A stretch of 64,000 bases of DNA from Dermacoccus abyssi (GCF_003515945.1 NZ_QWLM01000008.1:62001-126000), one strand, 5' to 3'. Positions 7,926 through 17,392 are shown, counted from the stretch's first letter. The notes: generated by a model not told the origin, from the letters alone. Translations and numbers: made by a program.

Positions 7926-8656
7926 ACGCCGGAGCAGTTCTCGTCGCTGCGGGCCTCGGGACCCGTCTGGGAGCCGGAAAGCCCAAAGCGCTCGTGACCT
8001 TGGGGGGTACGCCCCTCGTGACGCACGCCGTTCGTCGCCTCGTGGCGACGGGCGGCGTGTCGCATGTCGTAGTCGTCGTTCCGGCCTCGCACGAAGACGA
8101 ATTCGCCGACGTCCTCAGCGAGTTCGCCGACGGCGACGTTCCCGTTGAGATCGTGGCCGGCGGCGCGGAACGCAGTGACTCCGTCCGTTGTGGCCTGCGG
8201 GCGCTCGATCGCGAGTGCGACATCGTCCTCGTCCACGACGCAGCGCGGTGCCTCGCGCCGCCGTCGCTCGTGGCTCGGGTCCTGGCGGCCCTCGACGACG
8301 GCGCTGACGCGGTCGTGCCGGGCGTCGCCGTCGTCGACACGATCAAGCTCGTCGAGGCGCGGGAGGCACAGACGGTCGTCGCGTCGACTCCCGCACGCGC
8401 CGCGTTGCGCGCGATCCAGACGCCGCAGGGCTTTCGGCGCTCGGCGCTGCTCGCGGCCCACGCCTGCGGCGCCGACGCCACCGACGACGCCGCGCTCGTC
8501 GAGCTCGCAGGAGCGGACGTCGTCGTCGTCGCCGGTGACGATCTCGCCCTCAAGGTGACGACGCCGCTCGACATGGTGCTGGCCGAGCACCTGCTCGCCG
8601 CGGACGATGCCGTCGCCGGCGAGGTCACCGACACTCACCCAAGAGGTCAGTCATGA
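7922..8656 (+). CDS. ispD: 2-C-methyl-D-erythritol 4-phosphate cytidylyltransferase
   Basis: IspD makes CDP-methylerythritol from CTP and methylerythritol 4-phosphate in the non-mevalonate isoprenoid pathway. The conserved CTP loop [20 protein letters not shown] is at the very N-terminus. Further motifs are [31 protein letters not shown] and [10 protein letters not shown]. The start is unusual: the only codon just before the core with a ribosome-binding site is CTG 7922, overlapping the carD stop as CTGA, with GAGGTG eight bases upstream. The nearest canonical in-frame start is GTG 7775, which would add 49 unrelated residues read through carD. The gene ends in an ATGA overlap with ispF. Confidence 0.92.
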   Translation: MNAGAVLVAAGLGTRLGAGKPKALVTLGGTPLVTHAVRRLVATGGVSHVVVVVPASHEDEFADVLSEFADGDVPVEIVAGGAERSDSVRCGLRALDRECDIVLVHDAARCLAPPSLVARVLAALDDGADAVVPGVAVVDTIKLVEAREAQTVVASTPARAALRAIQTPQGFRRSALLAAHACGADATDDAALVELAGADVVVVAGDDLALKVTTPLDMVLAEHLLAADDAVAGEVTDTHPRGQS

Positions 8657-9183
8657 CGCACCCCGTCTCATCGTCCGGTCAGCCTGAGTCGCCGGTGTCG
8701 ACGTCGTTGCCGCGCACCGGGATCGGTGTCGACATCCACCCGCTCGCCGACGACGAGCGGGAGCTGGCCCTCGCAGGTCTGACATGGCCGGGGGAGCGTG
8801 GCATCGAAGGTCACTCGGACGGCGACGTCGCCTCGCACGCCCTGTGCGACGCGCTCCTCTCGGCTGCCGGGCTGGGCGACCTGGGGCAGCACTTCGGCGT
8901 CGACCGCCCCGAACTCGCCGGCGCCCGCGGCGTGACGCTGCTCGCCGAGGCGGCGCGCCTCGTGCGCGAGGCCGGGTACGAGATCGGCAACGTCGCCGTG
9001 CAGATCGTCGGAAACCGCCCCAAGATCGGATCGCGTCGCGACGAGGCCCAGGCCGCGCTCTCGGATGCGCTCGGCGGCGCGACCGTGTCGGTCAGCGGCA
9101 CGACGAGCGACGGGCTCGGGCTGACGGGCCGAGGCGAGGGAATCGCGGCCATCGCGACCGCGCTCATCGTGCCGCGCGCCTGA
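8653..9183 (+). CDS. ispF: 2-C-methyl-D-erythritol 2,4-cyclodiphosphate synthase
   Basis: IspF cyclises CDP-methylerythritol 2-phosphate to methylerythritol cyclodiphosphate, two steps after IspD. The 176-residue product has the zinc ligands in GVDIHPL (Asp27, His29), the [18 protein letters not shown] loop, and the C-terminal signature [19 protein letters not shown]. The first 20 residues before [10 protein letters not shown] are extra compared with the usual enzyme (about 158 residues) and look unstructured. The ATG overlaps the ispD stop as ATGA, so the pair is coupled. Confidence 0.95.
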   Translation: MTHPVSSSGQPESPVSTSLPRTGIGVDIHPLADDERELALAGLTWPGERGIEGHSDGDVASHALCDALLSAAGLGDLGQHFGVDRPELAGARGVTLLAEAARLVREAGYEIGNVAVQIVGNRPKIGSRRDEAQAALSDALGGATVSVSGTTSDGLGLTGRGEGIAAIATALIVPRA

Positions 9184-9381
9184 GGCGTCACCCGGTCGAG
9201 CTGCGTCACGCCGTGACGGCGGCTTCCTCATTCCCCGCCTCGGACGCTGAAACCCTTGTGATGACGCGGTTGTCAGCGCCGGGTACTACATTGGAAACAA
9301 AGTCGGGCACATGCGCCGAGGCCACCTCGAAGCGGTGCACCCACCCGTCGAGCCACCTTCCACACGAGGAGATCTTTCGAT

Positions 9382-10467
9382 ATGTCCCAGACGGTCAAGG
9401 GCGTCATCGCCCGCAGCAAGAACGCCCCGGTCGAACTTGTCGACATCGTCGTGCCCGACCCCGGCCCCGGTGAGGTGGTCGTCGACGTCGAGGCGTGCGG
9501 CGTCTGCCACACCGACCTGTCGTACCGCGACGGCGGCATCAATGACGAGTTCCCGTTCCTGCTCGGCCACGAGGCGGCCGGGCGCGTCGAGAAGATCGGC
9601 GAGGGCGTGACGCACGTCGAGGTCGGCGATTTCGTCGTGCTCAACTGGCGCGCCGTGTGCGGCGAGTGCCGTGCGTGCAAGAAGGGTCAGCCCTGGTACT
9701 GCTTCGACACGGCCAACGCGACGCAGAAGATGACGCTGGCCGAGGACGGCACGGAGCTGACGCCCGCTCTCGGGATCGGCGCGTTCATCGACAAGACTCT
9801 CGTCGCCGCCGGCCAGTGCACGAAGGTCGAGGAGTCCGACGCAGCCGCGGTCGGCCTGCTCGGCTGTGGCGTCATGGCCGGGTTCGGTGCGGCCGTCAAC
9901 ACCGGCCAGGTCGAACGCGGTGAGTCCGTCTCCGTCATCGGCTGCGGTGGGGTGGGGTGCGCGGCCATCGCCGGTGCCGAGATCGCCGGTGCGGCGCGCA
10001 TCATCGCCGTCGACATCGACGACGCGAAGCTCGAGACGGCGAAGAAGTTCGGCGCGACCGACACGATCAACTCGAAGAACGTCGACGCCGTCGAGAAGAT
10101 CCGCGAACTCACCGGCGGGTTCGGCGCCGACGTCGTCATCGACGCCGTCGCACGCCCCGAGACGTACGAGCAGGCGTTCTACGCCCGTGACCTCGCCGGC
10201 CGCGTCGTCATGGTCGGCGTGCCGACGCCCGATCTGAAGATCGAACTGCCGATGATCGAGATCTTCGGTCGCGGAGGCGCGCTCAAGTCGAGCTGGTACG
10301 GCGACTGCCTGCCCGAGCGCGACTTCCCGGCGCTCGTGGCCCTCTACAAGCAGGGCCGCTTCGACCTCGATGCCTTCGTCACCGAGCGCATCGGCATCGA
10401 CGCCGTCGAGTCGGCGTTCGAGAAGCTGCACGAGGGTTCGGTGCTGCGTTCGGTGGTGGAACTGTGA
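9382..10467 (+). CDS. mscR: S-(hydroxymethyl)mycothiol dehydrogenase
   Basis: This zinc-dependent medium-chain dehydrogenase oxidises the adduct of formaldehyde and mycothiol, and may also reduce S-nitrosomycothiol. The 361-residue protein shows the catalytic zinc Cys in [29 protein letters not shown], the structural zinc cluster [15 protein letters not shown], and the NAD-binding loop [20 protein letters not shown]. The ATG follows CACGAGGAGATC. A TACATT hexamer at 9287-9292 is a possible -10. Assignment to mycothiol rather than glutathione rests on overall likeness to the actinobacterial class and on mshA in this window. It is coupled to the MBL gene by a GTGA overlap. Confidence 0.88.
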   Translation: MSQTVKGVIARSKNAPVELVDIVVPDPGPGEVVVDVEACGVCHTDLSYRDGGINDEFPFLLGHEAAGRVEKIGEGVTHVEVGDFVVLNWRAVCGECRACKKGQPWYCFDTANATQKMTLAEDGTELTPALGIGAFIDKTLVAAGQCTKVEESDAAAVGLLGCGVMAGFGAAVNTGQVERGESVSVIGCGGVGCAAIAGAEIAGAARIIAVDIDDAKLETAKKFGATDTINSKNVDAVEKIRELTGGFGADVVIDAVARPETYEQAFYARDLAGRVVMVGVPTPDLKIELPMIEIFGRGGALKSSWYGDCLPERDFPALVALYKQGRFDLDAFVTERIGIDAVESAFEKLHEGSVLRSVVEL

Positions 10468-11114
10468 GCGCCCCCGCGGGCCCGGAAGTCGTCGTCTCCG
10501 ACGGCGATCTGCGCATCGAACGCGTCGTCACGTCCGGCACGTTCGAACTCGACGGTGGCAGCTGGGACGTCGACAACAACGTCTGGCTCATCGGCGATGA
10601 CCGGGAGGTCGCCGTCGTCGACCCGGCCCACGACGCAGCCCCGATCCTCGCCGCCGTTGCGGGCCGCACGGTCGTCGGCATCTGGTGCACGCACGCCCAC
10701 AACGACCACATCACTGCGGCCGGTGACGTCCGCGAAGCCACGGGGGCACCCGTGTTCCTCCACCCCGAGGATCGCGTCCTGTGGGACATGACGCACGACT
10801 GGCAGCCCGACGAGGCGCTCGCCGACGGCGATGAGCTCACGGTGGCCGGCACGAGCGTCCGCGTCATTCACACGCCGGGACACGCTCCGGGTGCGGTGTG
10901 CTTCTTCGTCCCCGCGCTCGGCGCGGTGCTCACCGGAGACACCCTGTTCCAGGGCGGGCCGGGGGCGACCGGTCGCTCCTACTCCGACAAGCCGACGCTC
11001 GTGGCGTCGATCCGCGAGAAGCTGTTCACCCTGCCCGGAGACACCGTCGTGCTCACGGGCCACGGCGACTCGACGACGCTCGCCGCCGAAGAGGTCGGCC
11101 TCGAGGACGAGTGA
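10464..11114 (+). CDS. MBL-fold hydrolase, probable partner in formaldehyde detoxification
   Basis: The 216-residue protein has the metallo-beta-lactamase metal site [13 protein letters not shown], then [29 protein letters not shown] and a final [11 protein letters not shown]. The glyoxalase-II-like shape fits hydrolysis of a thioester. It starts with GTG overlapping the stop of the mycothiol dehydrogenase gene, an arrangement also found in mycobacteria. The inference is that it hydrolyses S-formylmycothiol to formate and free mycothiol, completing the pathway. No experiment in this window shows that. A long hairpin follows. Confidence 0.85.
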   Translation: MSAPAGPEVVVSDGDLRIERVVTSGTFELDGGSWDVDNNVWLIGDDREVAVVDPAHDAAPILAAVAGRTVVGIWCTHAHNDHITAAGDVREATGAPVFLHPEDRVLWDMTHDWQPDEALADGDELTVAGTSVRVIHTPGHAPGAVCFFVPALGAVLTGDTLFQGGPGATGRSYSDKPTLVASIREKLFTLPGDTVVLTGHGDSTTLAAEEVGLEDE

Positions 11115-11127
11115 CCCACTCCTGCGG

Positions 11128-11170
11128 GTTCTCGCCCCGGATCCACCTGCAGTCGATCCGGGGCGAGAAC
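11128..11170 (+). terminator. Terminator after the formaldehyde operon
   Basis: GTTCTCGCCCCGGATC (11128-11143) pairs perfectly over 16 bp with 11155-11170 around an 11-nt loop. It separates this operon from the cysS promoter. Confidence 0.8.
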
Positions 11171-11201
11171 GTGGCCGGGCGAGCACGCCTGCGGAGGCCG
11201 A

Positions 11202-11207
11202 TAGAAT
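11202..11207 (+). promoter_or_regulatory. -10 element of leaderless cysS
   Basis: TAGAAT is followed by 7 nt and GTG 11215. Confidence 0.6.
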
Positions 11208-11214
11208 CGGGCCT

Positions 11215-12663
11215 GTGACTCTGCAGATCTTCGACACCGCCACTCGCGAGCTTCGCGACTTCGAACCCGTGAACCCCGGCAAGGTCGGCATCTACATCTG
11301 CGGCCTCACCACGCAGGGTTCACCGCACATCGGCCACCTGCGCTTCGCCGTCGCGTTCGACGTGCTGCGCAACTGGCTGACGCGCGGGCACGGCTACGAC
11401 GTCACGCTGGTGCGCAACGTCACCGACATCGACGACAAGATCCTGCGCAAGTCCGCCGAGGCGGGCGAGCCGTGGTTCGCATGGAGCTACCTGCACGAAC
11501 GCGAGACGAGCGACGCGCTCGACACCCTCGGCGTCAAGCGACCCACGTACGAGCCGCGTGCCACCGGGCACGTCACCGACATGGTCGAGCTTATGGAGAT
11601 GCTCATCGAGCGAGGCCACGCCTACCCGGCGTCCGACGGCTCCGGTGACGTCTACTTCGACGTCAAGAGCTTCCCCGAGTACGGCTCCCTCACGCGTCAG
11701 AACCTCGACGACATGGAGGCTGCGGGCGACGCAGATCCGCGTGGCAAGAATGATCCGCGCGACTTCGCCCTGTGGAAGGGGCGCAAGGACGACGAACCCG
11801 CCTCCGCGAACTGGCCCACGCCCTGGGGTGAAGGCCGCCCGGGCTGGCACCTCGAGTGCTCCGCCATGGCGCGACGCTGGCTCGGGGACACGTTCGACAT
11901 CCACGGCGGCGGTATCGACCTGCGCTTCCCGCACCACGAGAACGAGCAGGCCCAGTCGCACGCCGCGGGCCTCGGCTTCGCGCGCTACTGGATGCACAAC
12001 GGCTGGGTCACCCTCTCCGGCGAGAAGATGAGCAAGTCGCTCGGCAACACCCTCGCCGTCAACGAACTGACGAAGACGGTGCGGCCCATCGTCGTGCGCT
12101 ACTACCTCAGCGCCGTCCACTACCGCTCGACGATCGAGTACACGCCGGACTCGCTCGCCGAGGCTGCGGCTGCGGTCGAGCGCATCGAGGGCTTCCTGCG
12201 TCGTGCGCTCGGCGCCGACGCCGTGCTCACGAGCGACGACGTCGCCGGTGTGGCACTGCCGCGCGCCTTCGTCGAGGCCATGGATGACGACATCAACGTC
12301 TCCGGTGCGCTCGCGGCCTGCTTCGACGCCATCCGCGAGGGCAACACCGCCATCGACGAGGCCGACGTGGAGCGCGTCGAGAAACTCGCCATGCAGGTCG
12401 CCGCCATGACGGACGTGCTCGGCGTCAACCCGCTCGACCCGCAGTGGTTGGGTCGTTCGGCCGGCGGCCAGGACGAGGCGATGGAGGCCCTGGGCGCCCT
12501 CGTCGAAGCGCTCGTCGAACAGCGCAAGGCCGCCCGCGCAGCGAAGAACTTCGAGGCGGCCGACACCATCCGCGACCAGCTGGCCGACGCCGGCGTCGTG
12601 GTCGAGGACACCCCTGACGGCGCGCGCTGGAGTCTCGCGCGGCAGGGCGGAAAGGACAACTGA
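11215..12663 (+). CDS. cysS: Cysteinyl-tRNA synthetase
   Basis: The enzyme charges tRNA-Cys with cysteine. The 482-residue class I synthetase has the zinc Cys in YICGLTTQ, the HIGH signature at SPHIGHLR (residues 36-43), the further zinc motif [15 protein letters not shown] with [19 protein letters not shown], and KMSKS at residues 271-275. The C-terminal DALR-type helical domain ends near [33 protein letters not shown] chose GTG 11215 because the reading begins [15 protein letters not shown], as in homologues, and the -10 hexamer is placed exactly; the frame is open upstream without homology. The stop overlaps rlmB as TGATG. Confidence 0.97.
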   Translation: MTLQIFDTATRELRDFEPVNPGKVGIYICGLTTQGSPHIGHLRFAVAFDVLRNWLTRGHGYDVTLVRNVTDIDDKILRKSAEAGEPWFAWSYLHERETSDALDTLGVKRPTYEPRATGHVTDMVELMEMLIERGHAYPASDGSGDVYFDVKSFPEYGSLTRQNLDDMEAAGDADPRGKNDPRDFALWKGRKDDEPASANWPTPWGEGRPGWHLECSAMARRWLGDTFDIHGGGIDLRFPHHENEQAQSHAAGLGFARYWMHNGWVTLSGEKMSKSLGNTLAVNELTKTVRPIVVRYYLSAVHYRSTIEYTPDSLAEAAAAVERIEGFLRRALGADAVLTSDDVAGVALPRAFVEAMDDDINVSGALAACFDAIREGNTAIDEADVERVEKLAMQVAAMTDVLGVNPLDPQWLGRSAGGQDEAMEALGALVEALVEQRKAARAAKNFEAADTIRDQLADAGVVVEDTPDGARWSLARQGGKDN

Positions 12664-13637
12664 TGGCAGGCAACTCCTCGCGCCGAGGCGCGATTCGCAA
12701 GGGCAGTTCGAAGAAGGGCATGACCGTCGGCAGCGGTGGCCAGCGTCGTCGTGGCCTCGAGGGCAAGGGCCCGACGCCGAAGGCGGAGGAACGTCCGAAC
12801 CACAAGGCGTACAAGTCCGCGGCCCGATCGGGCGCGGCCCAGGGCGCCCCGAACGGACGACGTTCGAGCGGGAGCCGCCGTGAGCGCACCTCGAGCGAGG
12901 TCATCGCCGGGCGCAACTCGGTGCTCGAGGCGCTACGCGTGGGCGTGCCCGCGACGACGCTCTACGTCGCGAGCCGCATCGACTCCGACGACCGAGTGCG
13001 CGAGACGCTCAAGATCGCCACGGAGCAGGGCGTGCCGATGCTCGAGACGCCGCGCGGCGAACTCGACCGCCTCACCGACGGTGCCGTGCACCAGGGCCTG
13101 GCGCTGCAGGTGCCACCGTACGACTACGCCCACCCGGGCGACCTCATCGACCCGGAGCTGCCCGGCACGCCGCTCGTCGTCGCGCTCGACGGCATCACCG
13201 ACCCCCGCAACCTCGGCGCCATCGTCCGCTCGACGGCGGCCTTCGGTGGCCACGGCGTCGTCGTCCCGCAGCGACGCAGCGCCGGCATGACCGCGTCGGC
13301 CTGGAAGACCTCGGCCGGCGCAGCTGCGCGCATCCCGGTGGCTCAGGCGAGCAACCTCACGGCGGCGCTCAAGGACTTCAAGAAGGCGGGCTTCTTCGTC
13401 ATCGGCCTCGACATGGACGGTGACGTCGACCTGCCCGGCCTCGAGCTGGCGGACCGCCCGCTCGTCGTCGTCGTCGGTTCCGAGGGCAAGGGCCTCTCGC
13501 GTCTCGTCGCGGAGACCTGCGACCAGATCGTGTCGGTGCCGATGAGTTCCTCCGTCGAGTCGCTCAACGCAGGCATCGCCACGAGCGTCACGCTGTACCA
13601 GGTGGCCGTGAACCGCGGGCTGGGCTCGACGCGCTGA
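12663..13637 (+). CDS. rlmB: 23S rRNA (guanosine-2'-O)-methyltransferase RlmB
   Basis: RlmB methylates the 2'-hydroxyl of a guanosine in domain V of 23S rRNA. The 324-residue protein has a very basic, disordered N-terminus (residues 1-75, many Arg, Lys, Gly and Ser), typical of actinobacterial members. An L30e-like substrate domain follows ([23 protein letters not shown]), then a SPOUT catalytic domain with the knot motifs [37 protein letters not shown] and [23 protein letters not shown]. It overlaps the cysS stop, the usual cysS-rlmB pair. Confidence 0.95.
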   Translation: MAGNSSRRGAIRKGSSKKGMTVGSGGQRRRGLEGKGPTPKAEERPNHKAYKSAARSGAAQGAPNGRRSSGSRRERTSSEVIAGRNSVLEALRVGVPATTLYVASRIDSDDRVRETLKIATEQGVPMLETPRGELDRLTDGAVHQGLALQVPPYDYAHPGDLIDPELPGTPLVVALDGITDPRNLGAIVRSTAAFGGHGVVVPQRRSAGMTASAWKTSAGAAARIPVAQASNLTAALKDFKKAGFFVIGLDMDGDVDLPGLELADRPLVVVVGSEGKGLSRLVAETCDQIVSVPMSSSVESLNAGIATSVTLYQVAVNRGLGSTR

Positions 13638-13674
13638 CACTGCGTCGAACAGCGCGTCTGCATCACGCGAAACA

Positions 13675-13713
13675 CGAGGAGCGCCCCGACCGATCCGGTC
13701 GGGGCGCTCCTCG
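13675..13713. terminator. Bidirectional terminator between rlmB and the RDD gene
   Basis: A perfect 18-bp stem (13675-13692 with 13696-13713) with a 3-nt loop lies between two convergent genes and can serve both. Confidence 0.8.
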
Positions 13714-13729
13714 TTCGTGCGTGAGTCGA

Positions 13730-14497
13730 TCAGCTGTTCGGCTTCTCCACGACGACCGAGTTCATGATCTTGTCGGCGAAGGTCTGACGCTTGGTGTCCC
13801 ACAGCGGCCACAGGTAGCCGATGTTGCACGGAAGCGAGTCGAGGAAGTGTGCGAGCCCACGCACGAACGTCATGCCGGCGCCGAGGGGCTGACCGGTCTG
13901 CTCCGAGAGGAGCGTGATACCGGTCCACTTCTTGCCGAGGCTCTGGCCCGTCTTGCCCTGACGGAACACAAGGTTCCAGATGGAGAACGCGAAAACCACG
14001 AGATAGCACAGCATCCCGAGAGCCAAGGCGCCCGTGCTCGGGCTGCCCGTGGTGGTCGTGTTGCCGTACACGTCGGTGGAGGTCTCGAGGTCGCTCATCG
14101 ACGTGCCCATCGCAATGGCGGCGATGATGATGAACGGCATCATGATCAGGGTGTCGAGGAGGTACGCGAGAACGCGCTTGCCCCAGTGCGCGTAGGGCAT
14201 CGGGGCCTGGGCCATGGCACCGAACTGCTGCTGGCCGTAGCCAGGCTGCGCGCCGTACGCGGGCTGGCCGTACTGCTGGCCGCCCTGACCGTACGCGTCG
14301 TGCCCTTGCTGGCCGTACTGCTGCTGGCCGTATCGCTGCTGCCCATAGTGCTGGTTGCCCTGCTGACCGTACGCGTCGTCTCCCGGCTGCTGGCCGTAAG
14401 GCTGCTGCCCGTACTGACCGCCGTTGTTCTGGCCGTGCGCATTGGCGTTGAACTGGTCTCCGAGGCCGCCCGGACCGTGCGGATCGTTGGTGCTCAC
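13730..14497 (-). CDS. RDD family membrane protein with YGQQ-rich N-terminus
   Basis: The 255-residue protein starts at GTG 14497 after GGTGGAGGAACA. Residues 1 to about 100 are low complexity, rich in Gly, Gln and Tyr with repeated YGQQ, and should be disordered and cytosolic. The RDD domain follows: WGKRVLAYLLDTLIMMPFIIIAAIAMG (first membrane helix with the Arg and Asp), LGMLCYLVVFAFSIWNLVFRQGKTGQSLGKKW, and a third hydrophobic stretch near LAHFLDSLPCNIGYLWPLWDTKRQTFADKI. RDD proteins are implicated in ion or small-solute transport, but this member's substrate is unknown. It lies downstream of the DUF4032 gene on the same strand with a 96-nt gap. Confidence 0.8.
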   Translation of the reverse strand: MSTNDPHGPGGLGDQFNANAHGQNNGGQYGQQPYGQQPGDDAYGQQGNQHYGQQRYGQQQYGQQGHDAYGQGGQQYGQPAYGAQPGYGQQQFGAMAQAPMPYAHWGKRVLAYLLDTLIMMPFIIIAAIAMGTSMSDLETSTDVYGNTTTTGSPSTGALALGMLCYLVVFAFSIWNLVFRQGKTGQSLGKKWTGITLLSEQTGQPLGAGMTFVRGLAHFLDSLPCNIGYLWPLWDTKRQTFADKIMNSVVVEKPNS

Positions 14498-14593
14498 TGT
14501 TCCTCCACCCTTGTGGTTCGTTATGTCCTGGCGCACACGCTAGCCCGTTCGGGCTGGCGTTGGCCGAAGGCGTACCGCACTAGGACGCACGGA

Positions 14594-15835
14594 TCAGGGG
14601 TTGAGATCCATCTGCATCGGTGTCGTGTCGGGCGCGATGACGTTCTTCTCGTCCGGCTTCGTGGGAAGGATGTGCTTCACGTAGTCGACGACGGCCTGTT
14701 CGATCGTCACGTCGTGGCGCTGTCGCTCCGACATGTACCAGCGGTGCTCGAGCACCTCGTGGAAGAGCTCGGCGGGTTCGAGTTTGCCGCGCATCTCGGG
14801 CGGTACGGAGCGCGTGACGGGCTCGTAGATCGTGGCCAGCCAGTCGCGGGCGACGGCCTCCTCGTCGTCGTTCTGACGGTTCTTGCTCGCGGTGAAGCTC
14901 ACGAGGTCGTTGAGCAGGCGACGCGCCTGGTTCTCGCCGACCTCGAGGCCCGTGAGGTGGCGCAGACGGCGTGAGTGGTAGCCGGCTTCCACGATCTGCG
15001 GTTTGATCTGCATCGTCGTGCCGTCGATGTCGGTGGTGATGTCGAGTTCACCGACGTCGAAGCCGAGCTCGTTGAGAGCCCGGATGCGTTCCTCGACACG
15101 CCAAGCCTCGCTGGCGTCGAAGCGTTCGGTGTCGGTGATCGCCCGCCAGAGCTCGTGATAGCGCTCGACGATGGTGTTGCTCACCTCGATGGGGTCCATG
15201 TCCTCCGGAAGCATGCCGCCGGCTTGGAGATCCATGAGTTCGCCGGCGATGTTGACGCGGGCGATGTCGAGGTCGTGCTCACGCTGACCGTCGGAGAGCT
15301 GATCGCGCAGTTCGCCGGTCTCGGCGTCGACGAGGTACGCGGCGAACTCACCGGCGTCGCGGCGGAAGAGGGCGTTCGACAAGGAGACGTCGCCCCACCA
15401 GAAACCGACGAGGTGCAGCTTGACGAGCAGCACGGCGAGGGCGTCGATGAGCCGTGTGGCGGCGTCGGGGCGCAGCGTCTGGCTGATCATCGCCCGGTAG
15501 GGCATGGAGAACTGCAGGTGACGGGTGAGCAGGCAGGCGTCGAGGGGAGAGCCGTCGGGGGCGGTTCGGCCGGTGACGACGGCGATGGCTTCCACACACG
15601 GCAGGTGCAGGCGGCGCAGCTGCTTGAGCATGTTGTACTCGCGCAACGCGATGTCGCTCTTGATCTCCTTGACGGCCAACACGCGGCCGTCGACGCGGGC
15701 GAAACGCACGATGTGACGCGAGATGCCGCGGGGGAGGGCAGCCAGACGGTCGGCGGGCCACTCCTCGAGCGGGGTGCTCCACGGCAGACTGAACAGCGCC
15801 GGGTAGGGCCGTGAGGCCTTGATGTCGAGTGCCAC
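14594..15835 (-). CDS. DUF4032 protein, predicted atypical kinase-fold
   Basis: The 413-residue protein belongs to the actinobacterial DUF4032 family. The N-terminal half looks like a kinase of the Kdo/WaaP type: VLAVKEIKSDIALREYNMLKQL could supply the ATP-contacting Lys and Glu, FWWGDVSLSNALF resembles the catalytic loop (Asp and Asn), and YLVDAETGELR resembles the metal-binding DFG segment. The C-terminal half (about 230-413) is the DUF4032 part, with RLLNDLVSFTASKN and LEHRWYMSERQRHDVTIEQAVVDYV. There is no signal peptide. The start GTG 15835 follows GAGAAT by 6 nt. The substrate is unknown and the kinase reading is inference. Confidence 0.8.
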   Translation of the reverse strand: MALDIKASRPYPALFSLPWSTPLEEWPADRLAALPRGISRHIVRFARVDGRVLAVKEIKSDIALREYNMLKQLRRLHLPCVEAIAVVTGRTAPDGSPLDACLLTRHLQFSMPYRAMISQTLRPDAATRLIDALAVLLVKLHLVGFWWGDVSLSNALFRRDAGEFAAYLVDAETGELRDQLSDGQREHDLDIARVNIAGELMDLQAGGMLPEDMDPIEVSNTIVERYHELWRAITDTERFDASEAWRVEERIRALNELGFDVGELDITTDIDGTTMQIKPQIVEAGYHSRRLRHLTGLEVGENQARRLLNDLVSFTASKNRQNDDEEAVARDWLATIYEPVTRSVPPEMRGKLEPAELFHEVLEHRWYMSERQRHDVTIEQAVVDYVKHILPTKPDEKNVIAPDTTPMQMDLNP

Positions 15836-15841
15836 CGCGTC

Positions 15842-15847
15842 ATTCTC
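15842..15847 (-). promoter_or_regulatory. -10 element of the DUF4032 gene
   Basis: On the minus strand GAGAAT (four of six TATAAT positions) is followed by 6 nt and GTG 15835, the same spacing as other leaderless genes here. Confidence 0.4.
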
Positions 15848-15912
15848 CCATCTGGCATAGGTGTGCCGGTTCCGCGCGCTCCGCGTGTCCACCAGCCGAG
15901 CTCCGAACGCGC

Positions 15913-15945
15913 GTGAGGGGCGCCGCAGGCTGCGGCGCCCCTCAC
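15913..15945 (-). terminator. Terminator after the ABC ATPase gene
   Basis: GTGAGGGGCGCCGCA (15913-15927) pairs perfectly with 15931-15945 around a GGC loop, 15 nt beyond the stop of the ATPase gene. Confidence 0.75.
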
Positions 15946-15960
15946 CTCGTGCAGTGCGGG

Positions 15961-17031
15961 TCAGTCGTTGACGCGCTCGCCCGTCTCGACGTCGAAGAGG
16001 TGGATGTGATCGGTCTTCGGCGCGAAGAAGATCGTGTCGCCCTTCTTCGGGGGACGGCGGCCGTCGACGCGAGCCATGACCTGGTACTCCTCGCCGTCTG
16101 CCTGCGTCTTGCCGTAGACGTATGCGTCGGCGCCGAGCTCCTCGACCATGACGACGTCGACCTTGAGCCCTTCGTCGGCCGGCGCGAGATCCTCGGGTCG
16201 AATGCCGAGCGTGACGCGGTTGGCCTTTGGGTTGGCGCTCGCCGGCATCGGGATGCTGCTCGTGCCGAGAAGCACCTTGCCGTCCTCGATCGGCACCTCG
16301 AAGAGGTTCATGGCCGGCGAGCCGATGAAGCCGGCGACGAAGACGTTGGCCGGGCGGTCGTACATGTTGCGCGGGGTGTCGCACTGCTGCAGCAGGCCGT
16401 CCTTGAGGACGGCGACGCGGTCACCCATCGTCATGGCCTCGACCTGGTCGTGCGTGACGTAGACGGTCGTGACGCCGAGGCGGCGCTGCAGGTCGGCGAT
16501 CTGCGTACGCGTCTGCACGCGCAGTTTGGCGTCGAGGTTCGACAGGGGCTCGTCCATGAGGAACACCTGCGGCTGACGGACGATGGCGCGGCCCATGGCG
16601 ACACGCTGACGCTGACCACCCGAGAGGTCCTTCGGCTTGCGCTCGAGGAACTGGGTGAGGTCGAGGATCTGCGCGGCCTCCTCGACGCGCTTGCGGATCT
16701 CGCCCTTGTCGACGCCGGCGATCTTGAGCGCGAAGCCCATGTTGTCAGCGACGCTCATGTGCGGGTAGAGCGCGTAGTTCTGGAACACCATCGCGACGTC
16801 GCGATCCTTCGGCGACAGCGCCGTGACGTCGCGTCCGTCGATGAGGATGCGGCCGCTCGTCACCTCTTCCAGGCCGGCGAGCATGCGCAGCGAGGTCGAC
16901 TTGCCGCAGCCCGACGGGCCGACGAGGACGAGGAACTCGCCGTCGGCGATCTCGATGTTGAGGTCGCTGACGCTGGGGCGATCGGCCCCGGGGTAGGTGA
17001 GGGTGACGTTGTCGTACGTGACGGTTGCCAT
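15961..17031 (-). CDS. ugpC: Sugar ABC transporter ATP-binding protein (UgpC/MsmK/MalK type)
   Basis: This ATPase energises carbohydrate importers and in actinobacteria is often shared by several systems. The 356-residue protein has Walker A GPSGCGKST, Q-loop VFQNYALYPHMSV, signature DLSGGQRQRVAMGRAI, Walker B VFLMDEPLSNLD, and the switch His in YVTHDQVEAM. The C-terminal OB/TOBE regulatory region runs from about 240 to the end. The start ATG 17031 is preceded by AAGGAAAACCCC. It is divergent from the malE-malF-malG genes, which lack their own ATPase, so it is the natural partner for that importer. Confidence 0.92.
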   Translation of the reverse strand: MATVTYDNVTLTYPGADRPSVSDLNIEIADGEFLVLVGPSGCGKSTSLRMLAGLEEVTSGRILIDGRDVTALSPKDRDVAMVFQNYALYPHMSVADNMGFALKIAGVDKGEIRKRVEEAAQILDLTQFLERKPKDLSGGQRQRVAMGRAIVRQPQVFLMDEPLSNLDAKLRVQTRTQIADLQRRLGVTTVYVTHDQVEAMTMGDRVAVLKDGLLQQCDTPRNMYDRPANVFVAGFIGSPAMNLFEVPIEDGKVLLGTSSIPMPASANPKANRVTLGIRPEDLAPADEGLKVDVVMVEELGADAYVYGKTQADGEEYQVMARVDGRRPPKKGDTIFFAPKTDHIHLFDVETGERVND

Positions 17032-17309
17032 GGGGTTTTCCTTAGCGCTCACCGGCAGGAACGTGCCGGACGATCCGTTGTGAACGGGTGTGTCACGGAA
17101 TGTGACGACGCACACATCATGCCCGAGGAGGGTGGCCCCTGCCTACCCCTGGCGCACAATTGTTTCTGTGCTGCTCGAACGAGCACAGCTGATGCATCCT
17201 CGCCGTGCAGCCGGACTCCGAATCCGATCTCCAGCGGGCGCACGGGAATCGGTTCGACATGTCCGCCCGCGTCGCTCTGCGCGGTGACGAAACCGTTATC
17301 TGAAAAATT

Positions 17310-17337
17310 TTGCAAAAGGTGAAAGCGTCCTCACAAT
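17310..17337 (+). promoter_or_regulatory. malE promoter
   Basis: TTGCAA (17310-17315) and CACAAT (17332-17337) are spaced by 16 nt. The -35 box is part of the perfect palindrome TTTTGCAAAA (17308-17317). The predicted leader is about 50 nt. Confidence 0.4.
17320..17333 (+). promoter_or_regulatory. LacI-family (cre-like) operator in the malE promoter
   Basis: TGAAAGCGTCCTCA agrees with the LacI/CcpA-family consensus TGWAANCGNTNWCA at all but one position. It lies between the -35 and -10 boxes, so a bound repressor would block polymerase. The LacI-family gene at 21470 is the obvious candidate to bind it. Confidence 0.5.
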
Positions 17338-17392
17338 GTGAAGTGGACCACACGCTCTCGCCCGAGGGCGTTCCTCATGTATCGGAGTACCC

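Larger units (their letters stand above)
17032..17392. promoter_or_regulatory. Divergent control region between ATPase and malE
   Basis: This 361-bp gap has no supported gene. It holds TGTGACGACGCACACA (17101-17116), one mismatch from the CRP consensus TGTGA-N6-TCACA, and an inverted repeat TGCTCGAACGAGCA (17172-17185). The malE promoter and operator lie near its right end and are listed separately. Confidence 0.4.

Noticed and set aside
14240-14460. Regular short repeats that could suggest CRISPR or a satellite
   Set aside because: They encode the YGQQ-rich N-terminus of the RDD protein. There are no spacers of fixed length and the repeats vary with codon choice.
17101-17116. TGTGACGACGCACACA as a second CRP site before malE/ugpC
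   Set aside because: One of ten consensus positions differs and there is no independent support, so it is only mentioned in the control region, not called as a site.
17331-17341. TCACAATGTGA as a CRP site
   Set aside because: The half-sites are in the wrong orientation and spacing (TCACA-N1-TGTGA), so it does not fit the CRP consensus.
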